Shown here: one piece after another, positions 5,855 to 14,348 of the stretch
Layout of the letters: each line of letters starts with the position of its first letter
Numbering within the stretch: position 1 is the stretch's first letter
Origin: a virus
Length of the DNA: 35,008 nucleotides
Strand: one strand, 5' to 3'
IMG/VR virus record: IMGVR_UViG_3300031812_000010
Location: 1 to 35,008 of that record
Program-made: the position numbers and the translations under genes
The notes under the pieces: generated by a model
Database searches by the model: none
What the model was told of the DNA's origin: nothing
What the model saw: the letters and a program-made list of their open reading frames with translations, nothing else

Positions 5855-6555
5855 CGTTTACCATTAACCCAAGCAAACTCTCTGCCTTTATCCGATGCAA
5901 ACTAAAGTATGCTTTTGGACGTTGGGAAATCCCCGCTCCACCCGTGGAAAGCATAACTTTAGGCTCTGCGGTGCATACCTTGCTCCAAGAATATTACGAG
6001 AAAGGCATTTGGAATTTGGACGCCATAAAAGACACAGAATTTGACCTGAGCTGGTTCATTAGTCAATATGTGAGTAAAGCCAATATCGGTAAGGTTATTT
6101 CCGTGGAGCGAAAGCTGGAATATCCCCTATCCGAGGATCTGACTCTAAATGGAAGGATCGATCTAACGATAAAGGATATGGCGGATAAAATCTGGGTAGT
6201 GGATCACAAAACTACCCGAAAATCTCCCGTCGCGATAACGTATGCTATGTCTCTGCAGGGGATTTTCTACGTGTGGCTTTCTAGACAGTTGGGAGAGAGT
6301 GTGGATGGCGCGATGTATAACGTTTTGGTTTTGGACACCGCACGGAAAAAGCTGGAAGTCCAAAGGTACTGGCTATTGTATAGCCAAGAGCAATTAGATG
6401 CTTTCCAAGCAGAGCTGATGGAATGGATCAAGGAGGTGCTGGAAGTAGAGCAAAAATATATTTTACCCAAACAATTACCCCGTCGAACGGCTTTGTACAC
6501 ATGCCATGAGGAGTGCCCATGGCTGGAATATTGTAACAAAATCTATCCGTGGTAA
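5851..6555 (+). CDS. Cas4/RecB-like PD-(D/E)XK nuclease with Fe-S cluster cysteines
   Basis: A 234-residue nuclease of the Cas4/AddB/RecB group that would process DNA ends for recombination or replication. Visible motifs are GSAVHTLL with His42, VERKLE, GRIDL with Asp104, VVDHKTT with Asp118 and Lys120, and Gln136 in QGIFY. Four cysteines frame the fold, Cys16 near the N-terminus and Cys218, Cys222 and Cys228 near the end. This is the split 1+3 layout that holds a 4Fe-4S cluster in Cas4 and AddB, although the spacing here is CX3CX5C. It is encoded between the helicase and the RecA-fold ATPase. There is no CRISPR array, so a Cas4 adaptation role is not indicated. Confidence 0.88.
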   Translation: MTFTINPSKLSAFIRCKLKYAFGRWEIPAPPVESITLGSAVHTLLQEYYEKGIWNLDAIKDTEFDLSWFISQYVSKANIGKVISVERKLEYPLSEDLTLNGRIDLTIKDMADKIWVVDHKTTRKSPVAITYAMSLQGIFYVWLSRQLGESVDGAMYNVLVLDTARKKLEVQRYWLLYSQEQLDAFQAELMEWIKEVLEVEQKYILPKQLPRRTALYTCHEECPWLEYCNKIYPW

Positions 6556-6569
6556 CAGAAAGGAGTCGT

Positions 6570-7274
6570 ATGGCTATAAATATCCAGAAGTTTGACCGTA
6601 AAACGTACTTACAGAAAATAAAATTCCTAATCTATGGAGAGTCGGGTGTGGGTAAAACGACTTTCGCGAGCACGTTTCCAGATCCGTTGTTTTTGGACAC
6701 TGAGCATGGTTTGGCTTCTTTGCAGATGACTGTGGATTACATCACCGTCGACAATCCAAAAATAATGGAGGAAGCCATAGAGTTTGCCAAGCACACCGAC
6801 AAGTACCAAACGATCGTGGTGGACAGTGTGACCCGATTGCAAAGTGTGCTGATGGAAAACATCCTCGAAGACTACCCCGACATTAAAAGACCTTACGACA
6901 GTTTGCCGACTATGAACGATTACAACAAGTTGATACGGGATTTTACCCAATACATTTATGACCTGATAGCTTTGGACAAACTGGTCGTGCTTATCGGAGT
7001 AAACACTGCCAAGTCCTTCGAGGAGGACGTTATCCAACCTGCCTTCACAGGTCGCATGACCAGTAAGCTGATCTGTGCCGCAGTGGATATGGTCGGTTAT
7101 ATGTTCAAAGTCCTCCACGAAGGCGAAACCAAACACGTTTTGTCTTTTGATATGCCGAACTTTGTGACTAAGTGCAGGATTGCCCATAACCTTCCTCGTC
7201 TTATCCAAAATCCAACGTATCAAAAAATCTTATCTTACATGGAGGTGCAAAATGGAAATCAGTCTGGAGCGTAG
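6570..7274 (+). CDS. Sak4-like RecA-fold ATPase (phage single-strand annealing / recombination protein)
   Basis: A 234-residue P-loop ATPase of the AAA_24/Sak4 group. Walker A GESGVGKT is at 23-30, FLDTEHG at about 41-47 and Walker B TIVVDSVT around Asp85. Sak4 proteins are reduced RecA relatives that promote strand annealing together with a cognate ssDNA-binding protein, which fits the next gene. I chose ATG 6570 because AAAGGAGTCGT precedes it; a GTG at 6549 would add seven residues before that ribosome site. The end overlaps the next gene by 23 bp. Confidence 0.88.
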   Translation: MAINIQKFDRKTYLQKIKFLIYGESGVGKTTFASTFPDPLFLDTEHGLASLQMTVDYITVDNPKIMEEAIEFAKHTDKYQTIVVDSVTRLQSVLMENILEDYPDIKRPYDSLPTMNDYNKLIRDFTQYIYDLIALDKLVVLIGVNTAKSFEEDVIQPAFTGRMTSKLICAAVDMVGYMFKVLHEGETKHVLSFDMPNFVTKCRIAHNLPRLIQNPTYQKILSYMEVQNGNQSGA

Positions 7275-7764
7275 CGCAAACGTTTTGGAACCTGGCAAAT
7301 ATACCGTTTACCCTATTCGAATCTCCCCTGGAGAGGGCAATTCAGGGTATCCGTATATCCAGGTCGTTTGGATGGAATTACAAAGCCAGCAGCTCATCTG
7401 GGATTACTTGTCGCTTTCTCCGAAGGCACGCTGGAAATTGGATGCGATTCTAGATTTGATCGGTGCTCCGACCTCAGGGAAGGTTTCCCTAGAGCAGTTG
7501 GAGTCGACCTTAAAGAAATTCTCTTTCCAGGTGTCCGTAATCCAGGAGAAATACGAATCCCGCTGGCAAAACAAAGTGAAAGGATATCTGACAGTGTCCC
7601 TGCTGAACGAAGAGGAAATCCAGCAATTGGAGGAAGTTTCCAAACCGATCTTGGAACGTCTGTCTAAAGCTTCCGAAGATATCGACATCGTGGAGCCGAT
7701 GCAGGACGTTCTAATTCCTCCCAAGCAGGGTGTTTTCGAGGATTTACTCAAAGAGTTGCAATGA
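7252..7764 (+). CDS. DUF669-like single-strand DNA-binding protein (probable)
   Basis: A 170-residue acidic protein starting at ATG 7252 after GGAGGTGCAAA. The N-terminal part (LEPGKYTVYPIRI, then YPYIQVVWMELQSQQLIWDYLSL) matches the beta-rich OB-like pattern of DUF669 proteins, which regularly sit next to Sak4/AAA_24 genes in phages and act as ssDNA-binding partners. The C-terminus is strongly acidic (SEDIDIVEPMQDV, then FEDLLKELQ), as in SSB tails that recruit other proteins. Family assignment is by pattern and neighbourhood, so it is moderate. Confidence 0.65.
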   Translation: MEISLERSANVLEPGKYTVYPIRISPGEGNSGYPYIQVVWMELQSQQLIWDYLSLSPKARWKLDAILDLIGAPTSGKVSLEQLESTLKKFSFQVSVIQEKYESRWQNKVKGYLTVSLLNEEEIQQLEEVSKPILERLSKASEDIDIVEPMQDVLIPPKQGVFEDLLKELQ

Positions 7765-8168
7765 AGCTGGTAGTCTTAGATCTTGGGATAAACACAGGTA
7801 TAGCTTGGCTACGGAAGGACGACAAAGTGGTTTATTACAGGACTGCTTGCGTCCCTTTGCAAGAATCCACTAAAGTCGTCCTTCCAGACCCAGAGGTTTT
7901 ATATGTGATCGAAGATTTCCCTGTTTGGAAATCTGTAAAATACGTAAAAATTTGGCTGAAAGAACTTTTGGAAAACTTCGGAGTAAATACCCTATGGGTC
8001 AGACCTGACGTTTGGATGCATTCTATGCGCAGGTACACAGAGCACTTGCCCAAACCCGGAACCCCACACGAACGAGATGCTTTGTGGCTTGGGTTGTACA
8101 CTTTAGAGCAGCAATGCAAAGAGAAAAAAGGAGTGCTACAGTGGGATATAAGAGTCTCGCAATTTTAG
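7761..8168 (+). CDS. RuvC-like Holliday junction resolvase
   Basis: A 135-residue RNase H-fold nuclease. The first strand VVLDLGINTGIAW carries Asp7, the second acidic site is Glu51 in YVIEDFP, and the last motif HERDALWLG contains His103 and Asp106 in the RuvC order. It would resolve branched DNA before packaging. It is shorter than E. coli RuvC (173 aa) but normal for phage versions. It overlaps the preceding gene by 4 bp and runs 28 bp into the flavoprotein gene. Confidence 0.82.
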   Translation: MKLVVLDLGINTGIAWLRKDDKVVYYRTACVPLQESTKVVLPDPEVLYVIEDFPVWKSVKYVKIWLKELLENFGVNTLWVRPDVWMHSMRRYTEHLPKPGTPHERDALWLGLYTLEQQCKEKKGVLQWDIRVSQF

Positions 8169-8944
8169 GATCTGGAGCTTCTTCTGCGGTGGTGGCTTAT
8201 GTTTTCCGACAGATTTTTCCGCAAATAGACATTGACATCTGGACGATGCGGAGAGAAGTCGTGGTTTACCCGTTTACCAGCATCGAAAGCGAATACTTCG
8301 AAAGAAAATTTCCTCTGTTGCCGAGAATACTCTGGAAAATACATTGGACGGTATCTCCCGAAGACTACAAAAAGAATCGCTGGGGAGATTTGCACCATCT
8401 GGTTGGAGATTCCAATTTGTCTAAGGAGTATCCAACAGGTCAAAGGTACTATTTAGAACCCCAAATTCTGTGCAACTGGCTGATAGGGATATCTGACGTG
8501 CACTGGAAACTCTTAGCCAGTCCATTTACCCAAGAAGAAATCCAAAGTCTGACGGAGAAATACACATGGGTTGTGCAAACCTTTCCAAATCCAAAACATG
8601 CACAACCAGTCTGTTGGGAATGGATCGTCGCATTTCCTAATGGAAATTGCCCAGAAGAGAAAACTTTGTGCTTAACCCACGGAGGAAATCCACCAGAAAC
8701 TCGATGTTGGGAATACGGAAAGATTAGATTCCAGGAATATCGTATCCACTACGAACCACCGATTTTCCCTGATGAACTTTATCGAATAAAGTTTAAAATC
8801 CTGCACCCTAGCACAAAACCAATTTCTCCCGTGGATGAGGTGTTTCCGAACCTTATTTACATTGGCAGATATGCTTTGTGGGATTTTTCTTTTTCCATTG
8901 AATCTATACCAGATTTGCTTTACAAAATATTAAATACTGATTAA
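8141..8944 (+). CDS. Rossmann-fold flavoprotein, possible FAD-dependent oxidoreductase
   Basis: The GTG at 8141 follows AAAAGGAG and gives 267 residues; the open frame extends further upstream only inside the RuvC-like gene. The N-terminus SLAILGSGASSAVVAYVF is a beta-alpha-beta dinucleotide-binding start (GxGxxS), followed by a second strand IDIDIW. The C-terminal segment NLIYIGRYALWDFSFSIESI resembles the second FAD-contact region of glutathione-reductase-type or UDP-galactopyranose-mutase-like flavoenzymes. The middle is not recognised. It is followed by a DUF1599/Nmad1 protein and ThyX, so a role in a modified pyrimidine pathway is a reasonable inference but not shown. No membrane segment or signal is seen. 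Confidence 0.6.
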   Translation: MGYKSLAILGSGASSAVVAYVFRQIFPQIDIDIWTMRREVVVYPFTSIESEYFERKFPLLPRILWKIHWTVSPEDYKKNRWGDLHHLVGDSNLSKEYPTGQRYYLEPQILCNWLIGISDVHWKLLASPFTQEEIQSLTEKYTWVVQTFPNPKHAQPVCWEWIVAFPNGNCPEEKTLCLTHGGNPPETRCWEYGKIRFQEYRIHYEPPIFPDELYRIKFKILHPSTKPISPVDEVFPNLIYIGRYALWDFSFSIESIPDLLYKILNTD

Positions 8945-8954
8945 GGAGGTTGCT

Positions 8955-9266
8955 ATGGACGAAACGAAAGAATTACAAATGTTCGATTCTTACTGTGCGC
9001 AAGGAAGAGAAATCTTCGTGCGCAAAAACAAAGAGTACGGTGGATCTTACCACTGGATGGGTTTAATTGGAGTGGTAAGTGAGATCGCTGGAATTTCCAT
9101 GCGGTTGGTGAGTGCAGTTTTCCAGAATTTTGGTAACATCGAACCCAATCGAGACTCTGTAAAAGACGCTTTGCTGGATCTGCACAATTATGCCAGCATG
9201 GGTCTAATTTGTCTGGAAAACGACAACATCCTAGGAGAATTTTTGCAAGGAGCTAAAAAACGATGA
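8955..9266 (+). CDS. DUF1599 / nucleotide modification associated domain 1 (Nmad1) protein
   Basis: A 103-residue protein, starting after AAGGAGGTTGCT. The pattern REIFVRKNKEYGGSYHWMG followed by the later DALLDLHNYASMGLICLE matches DUF1599, renamed Nmad1 because its genes travel with DNA base hypermodification genes in phages. The biochemical activity of the family is not settled. It lies between a flavoprotein and ThyX, with a 4-bp overlap with ThyX, so the three are co-translated. It may help sense, trap or act on modified nucleotides. Confidence 0.75.
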   Translation: MDETKELQMFDSYCAQGREIFVRKNKEYGGSYHWMGLIGVVSEIAGISMRLVSAVFQNFGNIEPNRDSVKDALLDLHNYASMGLICLENDNILGEFLQGAKKR

Positions 9267-10066
9267 AGCCGAAAATTTTAGTCCACCAAGAACCTTATCG
9301 AGATAAAATCCTGCGATGGTTCACAGGAGTTACGGCAGAAGTGCATCTGATTAGCATGACGCCCAATCCCAAAAAGCTTATCGCCCTCGGAATGCGCGCC
9401 TACACTGGACATTACGAGACAGACATTCCAGAAGACTTGGTAGAACCGTTCTTCCGAGATTCCAGGACAGCTTTGGCGACACCTTTGGAGTGGGTGAATT
9501 TTGTTTTCCTCCTTAAAGACGTCCCAAGGTTTTTCACCCATCAGCTTGTGCGGAACAGGATTGGAGTGTCGTTTGTGCAGCAATCAACTCGCAACAAAAC
9601 GGAGCAGCTTTACTTCGATTTCCTTTTGCCACCGTCTTATGTTCGAGCAGGATATAGCTTGGAGAAAAACTTGGATTTAAACCAGCTAATACAAGCCAAT
9701 CTTGCAGCCGCTAGAGTGATTATCGACGCTTACCATACAGAGCACTTGTCTGCCGAGGATGCTAGATTCGTTTTGCCGCACAATTTTCTAACTCACATTT
9801 ACTGGCAGACGAACTTGGTCGCTCTTAATAGAGTGTTCGATAAACGTTTCTGTTGCCAGGCGGAAAAAACGGTATGGCTCCCTGTCCTGTTACAAATCAT
9901 GCGATTATTGCAATCGAATTGTCCAGGTTTAGAACAGGTTTTGTCTTCTCCGTTTTTGCGAGGTGAAAGTTGTGGTTATACCGCGAGTTTCGACAAACCC
10001 TGCACCTGGAAAGGAAAGACTCGGGAGGAGATCCTGAATGAATCGATATCTGATTCTGGATCTTGA
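9263..10066 (+). CDS. thyX: Flavin-dependent thymidylate synthase ThyX, divergent
   Basis: ThyX makes dTMP from dUMP with methylene-tetrahydrofolate, FAD and NADPH. The 267-residue product has the ThyX signature region HQLVRNRIGVSFVQQSTR, a form of RHRX7-8S in which the central His is Asn. The earlier conserved LEH segment reads LEWVNFVF, again losing a His. The later R.VLP...T pattern is kept (DARFVLPHNFLT), as is KRFCCQAE, matching the dUMP-site Arg region. Two changes at flavin or substrate positions suggest an altered enzyme, perhaps for another pyrimidine product. The overlap with the polymerase gene (29 bp) and with the Nmad1 gene (4 bp) indicates joint expression. Confidence 0.85.
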   Translation: MKPKILVHQEPYRDKILRWFTGVTAEVHLISMTPNPKKLIALGMRAYTGHYETDIPEDLVEPFFRDSRTALATPLEWVNFVFLLKDVPRFFTHQLVRNRIGVSFVQQSTRNKTEQLYFDFLLPPSYVRAGYSLEKNLDLNQLIQANLAAARVIIDAYHTEHLSAEDARFVLPHNFLTHIYWQTNLVALNRVFDKRFCCQAEKTVWLPVLLQIMRLLQSNCPGLEQVLSSPFLRGESCGYTASFDKPCTWKGKTREEILNESISDSGS

Positions 10067-11843
10067 AACGACTGGGTTGGATTGGTGGAGAGAAAAAATT
10101 GTAGGAATAGGTATAAGGTTGGAGCCAGAGGGTAGGGAAGAGTTTTTTCCTTACCCTGATCCAAGCAGACTTAGGGAATACTTGTTGAAGTACAGAGATC
10201 GGGTATGGATCGGACACAACATTAAGTTCGACTTACTCTTTATCCATTACCCTCCAGAGATTGTTTACTCTCTGCAAATAAGAGACACAATGGACATGGT
10301 GCACTTGTACGATTCGAGGCTTTCTAAATCTTTGGTAGAAGTGGAGAAAGAGTTTCTCGGATCGGAAACAAAATTCTGGCACCTACATCAGGAAAACAAG
10401 CGGAAAATAAAATCTTGGGACTTGGATAAAGTAAAAGAATATTGTCTGAACGACGTGCTGATAACTTGGAACGTGTTCAGAAAATTAGAACCAGAATTGG
10501 AAAAACTGGAAGTTTATCATATTTTCCGCAAAAATATGGAATTGCTCAAGGTGTTATATGAAATCGAATACTTTGGATTTCTTTTCGACAAAGAGGAAGC
10601 GGATCGCAGTGTCAAAATTTTGGAAGAGAATCTAAAATTACAAGAGGAACAGTTTTTCCAGAAGGTTGGTGTAAGGTTCAACTGGCGTAGCCATAAGCAG
10701 TTGAGTTATTACGCTTATGATTATCTGGGTTTTCCACGACCTGAGAACCCTTTTTTGGATCCGATTACAGGGGAGGACTTGGGTCGAAATCCAGAATCGC
10801 GCAAATATAACAGCACGATGGTATCCAGTTCTATATTAGTGGGTAAAGCAAAACACCCATGGGCTTTGGACATCCAGTTCTTGCGGGAAACGGACAAGGC
10901 AATAGATTTTATCCAGCGTCTTAGCAGTTTGACTGACGACAAAAACTTTCTGCATTCTTCTTTTAACATTAGTGGAACTAGAACAGGTCGAATAAGTTCC
11001 AGCAGACCGAACTTGCAAAACATCATGAGTGGGATGCGAGGGTTTTTTTTGTCTTCCTCTTTCCTGGATGCAGAAGCCGTGGAAGCTATCCTGAACCGCA
11101 GCCAAGCTTACAATGTGCGCAGACTTTTCATCGCCCGTCCAGGATACCAAATTGTGAGCATCGATTACAAGCAAATGGAAATGCGCATGTTTGGAATTGT
11201 TTCCAAAGATCCCCACATGCTGGAATTTTTGCAAGCAGGCACAGACATCCACAGCCAAATCGCGCAAAGGGTCTGGGGTAAAGCTGACGAGATAACCCGC
11301 GATTGGGCTAAGCAGATCGGATTTGGTTTGATTTATGGCATGACGATGGGGTCGTTGCGCTTTCGGCTAAACCTTACTCTGGAGGAGGCTAAAAAAATCA
11401 CTTCCGATTACTGGAACACTTTTCCAACCATTCGACCCTGGCTTTTCGGAGTGGTGGAAGAGTGTAAAAAGAAAGGTTATTTGCGATACTGGTCAGGTAG
11501 AATTTGGAGAGAGGACAAAGTAGAAAAAATGTATCGTGGAGCCAATGCACTGATCCAGGGAGGCTGTGCAGATCTGCTTTCCGTCGCAGTGCTACGGGTA
11601 AACAATTACATCAAGCGCAACAATCTGGATATTCGCATGGTAAATCTAGTGCACGACGAGATAGTTTTCGAAATGCGGGAAGAAGATTTCGAACACATTC
11701 CAAAAATCGCTAACATCATGCAAGTAGAGGACTTGTTTGGAATACCTTTCATCGTGGACGTGAAAATCGGCAGATCTCATGGAGAATTGGAGTCGTATGG
11801 AAAATCTGATACAGGAACTGGAAAACAGATTTTTTCACAATAG
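10038..11843 (+). CDS. polA: Family A DNA polymerase with 3'-5' exonuclease
   Basis: A 601-residue replicative polymerase without a 5' nuclease domain. Exo I is LDLETTG (Asp8, Glu10), Exo II HNIKFD (Asp65) and Exo III YCLNDV (Tyr135, Asp139), so proofreading looks intact. Polymerase motif A is SIDYKQMEMR (Asp376), motif B runs from Arg421 to Tyr433 with Lys425 and Phe429, and motif C is VHDE (539-541). The Phe in the helix O position is the E. coli-type residue that discriminates against dideoxynucleotides. About 30 residues (330-360) separate LQNI from RRLFIARPG, longer than usual here. The ATG follows GGGAGGAGATCCTGA. Confidence 0.95.
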   Translation: MNRYLILDLETTGLDWWREKIVGIGIRLEPEGREEFFPYPDPSRLREYLLKYRDRVWIGHNIKFDLLFIHYPPEIVYSLQIRDTMDMVHLYDSRLSKSLVEVEKEFLGSETKFWHLHQENKRKIKSWDLDKVKEYCLNDVLITWNVFRKLEPELEKLEVYHIFRKNMELLKVLYEIEYFGFLFDKEEADRSVKILEENLKLQEEQFFQKVGVRFNWRSHKQLSYYAYDYLGFPRPENPFLDPITGEDLGRNPESRKYNSTMVSSSILVGKAKHPWALDIQFLRETDKAIDFIQRLSSLTDDKNFLHSSFNISGTRTGRISSSRPNLQNIMSGMRGFFLSSSFLDAEAVEAILNRSQAYNVRRLFIARPGYQIVSIDYKQMEMRMFGIVSKDPHMLEFLQAGTDIHSQIAQRVWGKADEITRDWAKQIGFGLIYGMTMGSLRFRLNLTLEEAKKITSDYWNTFPTIRPWLFGVVEECKKKGYLRYWSGRIWREDKVEKMYRGANALIQGGCADLLSVAVLRVNNYIKRNNLDIRMVNLVHDEIVFEMREEDFEHIPKIANIMQVEDLFGIPFIVDVKIGRSHGELESYGKSDTGTGKQIFSQ

Positions 11844-14256
11844 GTTGAACTACGCGACAGCGCAAATTGGAGCCAGTCGTCTGGCTTATTATCCAACCAA
11901 GCAAGAAATAACCGCAGAAGCAATCGAAAAGCATCTAAACGGTGAGATTGCTATTGCAGTTTTCCCGATTTTCGAAAACACCGTAAAATGGATGGCTTTC
12001 GATATTGATTCGAATAACTCTGTGGTAAGTGCTTTCGATGCGCAGAGACTTTCCGATTTTTTATCTTCCATGTCCATTCCCCACATGGTGGAGTTCAGCG
12101 GCAGGAAAGGATATCATGTATGGATACTTTTGGAAGACAAAATTTCTTCTTCCGTAGCTTTTACGTGGTTGCAGCAGATATTGCTTAACTTTAAACACTC
12201 TGCCAGGATCGAAATTTTCCCAAAGCAACCCTCCATCAGAATATCGGCTATGGGAAATCATCTAAAATTGCCTTTGGGGTTACATCCTGTTACCAAGAAT
12301 CGATCGTTTTTCGGTAAATTTAATTCCACAGGTGAATTCGTCCCTGAGGAAAATTTCGAATGGCAAATTTGCTCGATAGAGGATTTGCACAAGCAATTAC
12401 CGTTGTCTTCTTCCGAACAGTTGGCTACAATTTTGTCCCAATACTGGACGGAAGGAAGTCGGCACTCCATGGCTTTAGCTTTGTCTGGGTTTTTAGCCAA
12501 AACGGGTTGGTCGCAAGTGCAAACCATCAATCTGATAACAGAAATATGTAAAAAGTCTGGCGACGCAGAATTGGAAAACAGACTAACCTGTGTTCGGGAT
12601 ACTTATAAACGTTTTGCGAGAGGAGAGCCAACCCTTGGATACAGTCAACTTGTGGATTTACTGCCTGTTGCAAAACTAAAAGAGATCCTTGCGTTGGTTT
12701 TCGACACGTTACCCCAAGAGCAAATCCGTCTAATCGATCGAATCCGATTGGACAGGAAACCCTCTTTCCTTAAAGTGCGGGAAATAACAAAAATTTTGCA
12801 CACCCATTTACTGGACAATGGCAAAATATTCTACGACTCCGCTCGAGACCAGTTATTCTGGTTTTCTCCGCAGCAGAGCGTAATTCCTTTGGAATCCCCA
12901 GAGTTTTTTTATTATCTGTACAAAGAATTTGGAATTTCTGTTGCAGAGGATTTTGGGCGAAAAGTTTTTAAGGATGTTACTTTGCTATGCTCTAAAGAAG
13001 CAGAATCGAAAAGAGTACATCTAATAAGCCACTGGGACAGTACAAAAAAGGTTTTATACATAAACCCAGAAGGAAACAAAGTTTTCGTTCTAAACGGAGA
13101 AACCATCCTGCAGCAAAGCAACGGGGAGGAAGTTTTCTTCCAAACGCGTATGCATTTGGATTTGGACTGGTCGGATTGGAAAGAGATCGACGTGTGGTCA
13201 GTCTTGTCGGATGACTTGACTTTCCAATCTTCTGAGCTAGCCAGCGCATCTCCAGAGGAGCAAGTACAGTTGCTCCGTTTATGGATTTTGTCTATTTTCT
13301 TCCCGGAGTTGATGCGGACAAAACCCTTGTTGTTGGTGGTAGGAGATCCAGGATCTGGAAAAACAACTGCTGTGCGCAGAATCATAAAACTTATCGAGTC
13401 ACCAGAGTTGGATGTTTTGGAATTTGTTTGGGACAAACCGGATGCGCTCAGGACTTCTATAACTCATCACAGAGTTCTGTGTTTGGACAACATGGAAAAC
13501 ACACGGAGCAACTGGTTGCTAAATATATTGGATGCGATTTCCACAGGATCCTCGATCGAACTCCGAAAACTTTATTTTACCAACGAGATGGTTCGACTGC
13601 AGCCTGACTGCTATGTAGCCATAACGGCTATTAGCTCACCGTTTTCCGAAGAGTCGTTTTTCGACCGAGTTCTGCCAATCGATTTGCGCAGAATCAAAAA
13701 CCCTCTGCCAGAATGGGAAATCCAAGAATATCTACAAAATAATTGGAAATATCTGTGGTGTGATATGCTGCAAAAGCTGAACAAGGTTGTTCGAGAAATC
13801 CAAACCCATCCATCCAAAGAAATTATCCGCTTGCGGATGGCGGATTTCGCCTCTCTTGCTAGCAGGGTAAAGACAATTCCTCCCAACATTTTGGACTATG
13901 AGATCTTGCAGAGCGGTTTAAATAACCTTTCCAACAGACAAGTGCAAAAAATGGCGGAGGAAAGTCCATTTGTTACGATCCTGCTGGAGTGGCTGGAACG
14001 GTATCCAAAGGAATCCAGAGAGTTTAAAACTCTACGGGAACTCTCTGACGATCTCATTCCAATCGCAAAATTTCGAGGACTAAAATGGAAATGGTCTAGC
14101 ACGGTAAGTTTAGCCAACCATTTGCGTGCGATCGAGTTGGAATTGGACAAACTAATCGGTGTGGAGATTAAGATGGATAGGGTAAATGGCAGAAAGGTGG
14201 AAAAATACAGGTTTGGGTATAAGCTATACGGAAAAAATGTTGGAGAAGAGCATTAA
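11797..14256 (+). CDS. Primase-helicase: archaeo-eukaryotic-type primase domain plus P-loop helicase
   Basis: An 819-residue protein. The N-terminal primase-polymerase domain (about 20-200) has the catalytic pair FDIDS (Asp69, Asp71), SGRKGYHVW (101-109) and KLPLGLHP, the pattern seen in TOTE-conflict/PrimPol-type AEP primases. A linker (about 210-290) contains YWTEGSRH and GDAELENR. The C-terminal helicase domain shows Walker A GDPGSGKT (516-523), Walker B LCLDN (561-565) and a distal arginine-rich DRVLPIDLRRI. It would prime and unwind DNA for the phage polymerase whose gene it overlaps by 47 bp. ATG 11797 is chosen because TTGGAGTCGT precedes it; ATG 11779 adds six residues and lacks a site. 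Confidence 0.87.
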   Translation: MENLIQELENRFFHNRLNYATAQIGASRLAYYPTKQEITAEAIEKHLNGEIAIAVFPIFENTVKWMAFDIDSNNSVVSAFDAQRLSDFLSSMSIPHMVEFSGRKGYHVWILLEDKISSSVAFTWLQQILLNFKHSARIEIFPKQPSIRISAMGNHLKLPLGLHPVTKNRSFFGKFNSTGEFVPEENFEWQICSIEDLHKQLPLSSSEQLATILSQYWTEGSRHSMALALSGFLAKTGWSQVQTINLITEICKKSGDAELENRLTCVRDTYKRFARGEPTLGYSQLVDLLPVAKLKEILALVFDTLPQEQIRLIDRIRLDRKPSFLKVREITKILHTHLLDNGKIFYDSARDQLFWFSPQQSVIPLESPEFFYYLYKEFGISVAEDFGRKVFKDVTLLCSKEAESKRVHLISHWDSTKKVLYINPEGNKVFVLNGETILQQSNGEEVFFQTRMHLDLDWSDWKEIDVWSVLSDDLTFQSSELASASPEEQVQLLRLWILSIFFPELMRTKPLLLVVGDPGSGKTTAVRRIIKLIESPELDVLEFVWDKPDALRTSITHHRVLCLDNMENTRSNWLLNILDAISTGSSIELRKLYFTNEMVRLQPDCYVAITAISSPFSEESFFDRVLPIDLRRIKNPLPEWEIQEYLQNNWKYLWCDMLQKLNKVVREIQTHPSKEIIRLRMADFASLASRVKTIPPNILDYEILQSGLNNLSNRQVQKMAEESPFVTILLEWLERYPKESREFKTLRELSDDLIPIAKFRGLKWKWSSTVSLANHLRAIELELDKLIGVEIKMDRVNGRKVEKYRFGYKLYGKNVGEEH

Positions 14257-14317
14257 TCGAACACTAATCAAATTTTAATCTTATTTTAAGATATTTTTGG
14301 AGAAAATCCGCTATAAT
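14248..14317 (+). promoter_or_regulatory. Rightward promoter P2 with phased TAATC sites
   Basis: TATAAT at 14312-14317 lies about 30 nt before the AAAGGAGTC ribosome site of the gene at 14349. TAATC occurs at 14254-14258, 14265-14269 and 14276-14280, exactly 11 bp apart; the first overlaps the primase stop. The last copy ends 31 nt before the -10. The region is almost the same as the leftward promoter P1 read on the opposite strand. No -35 hexamer is evident, so activator-dependent transcription is likely. Confidence 0.8.
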
Positions 14318-14348
14318 ACAAACATAAATTCACAAGAAAGGAGTCCCA

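Noticed and set aside
5851-6555. Cas4 of a CRISPR adaptation module
   Set aside because: The fold and cysteines match Cas4/RecB nucleases, but no Cas1, Cas2 or repeats exist here; a recombination nuclease is the simpler reading.
6627-7223. 198-aa open frame on the minus strand
   Set aside because: Antisense to the Sak4-like ATPase, which has intact Walker motifs in the plus frame.
12912-13436. 174-aa open frame on the minus strand
   Set aside because: Antisense shadow inside the primase-helicase gene, covering the Walker A codons.
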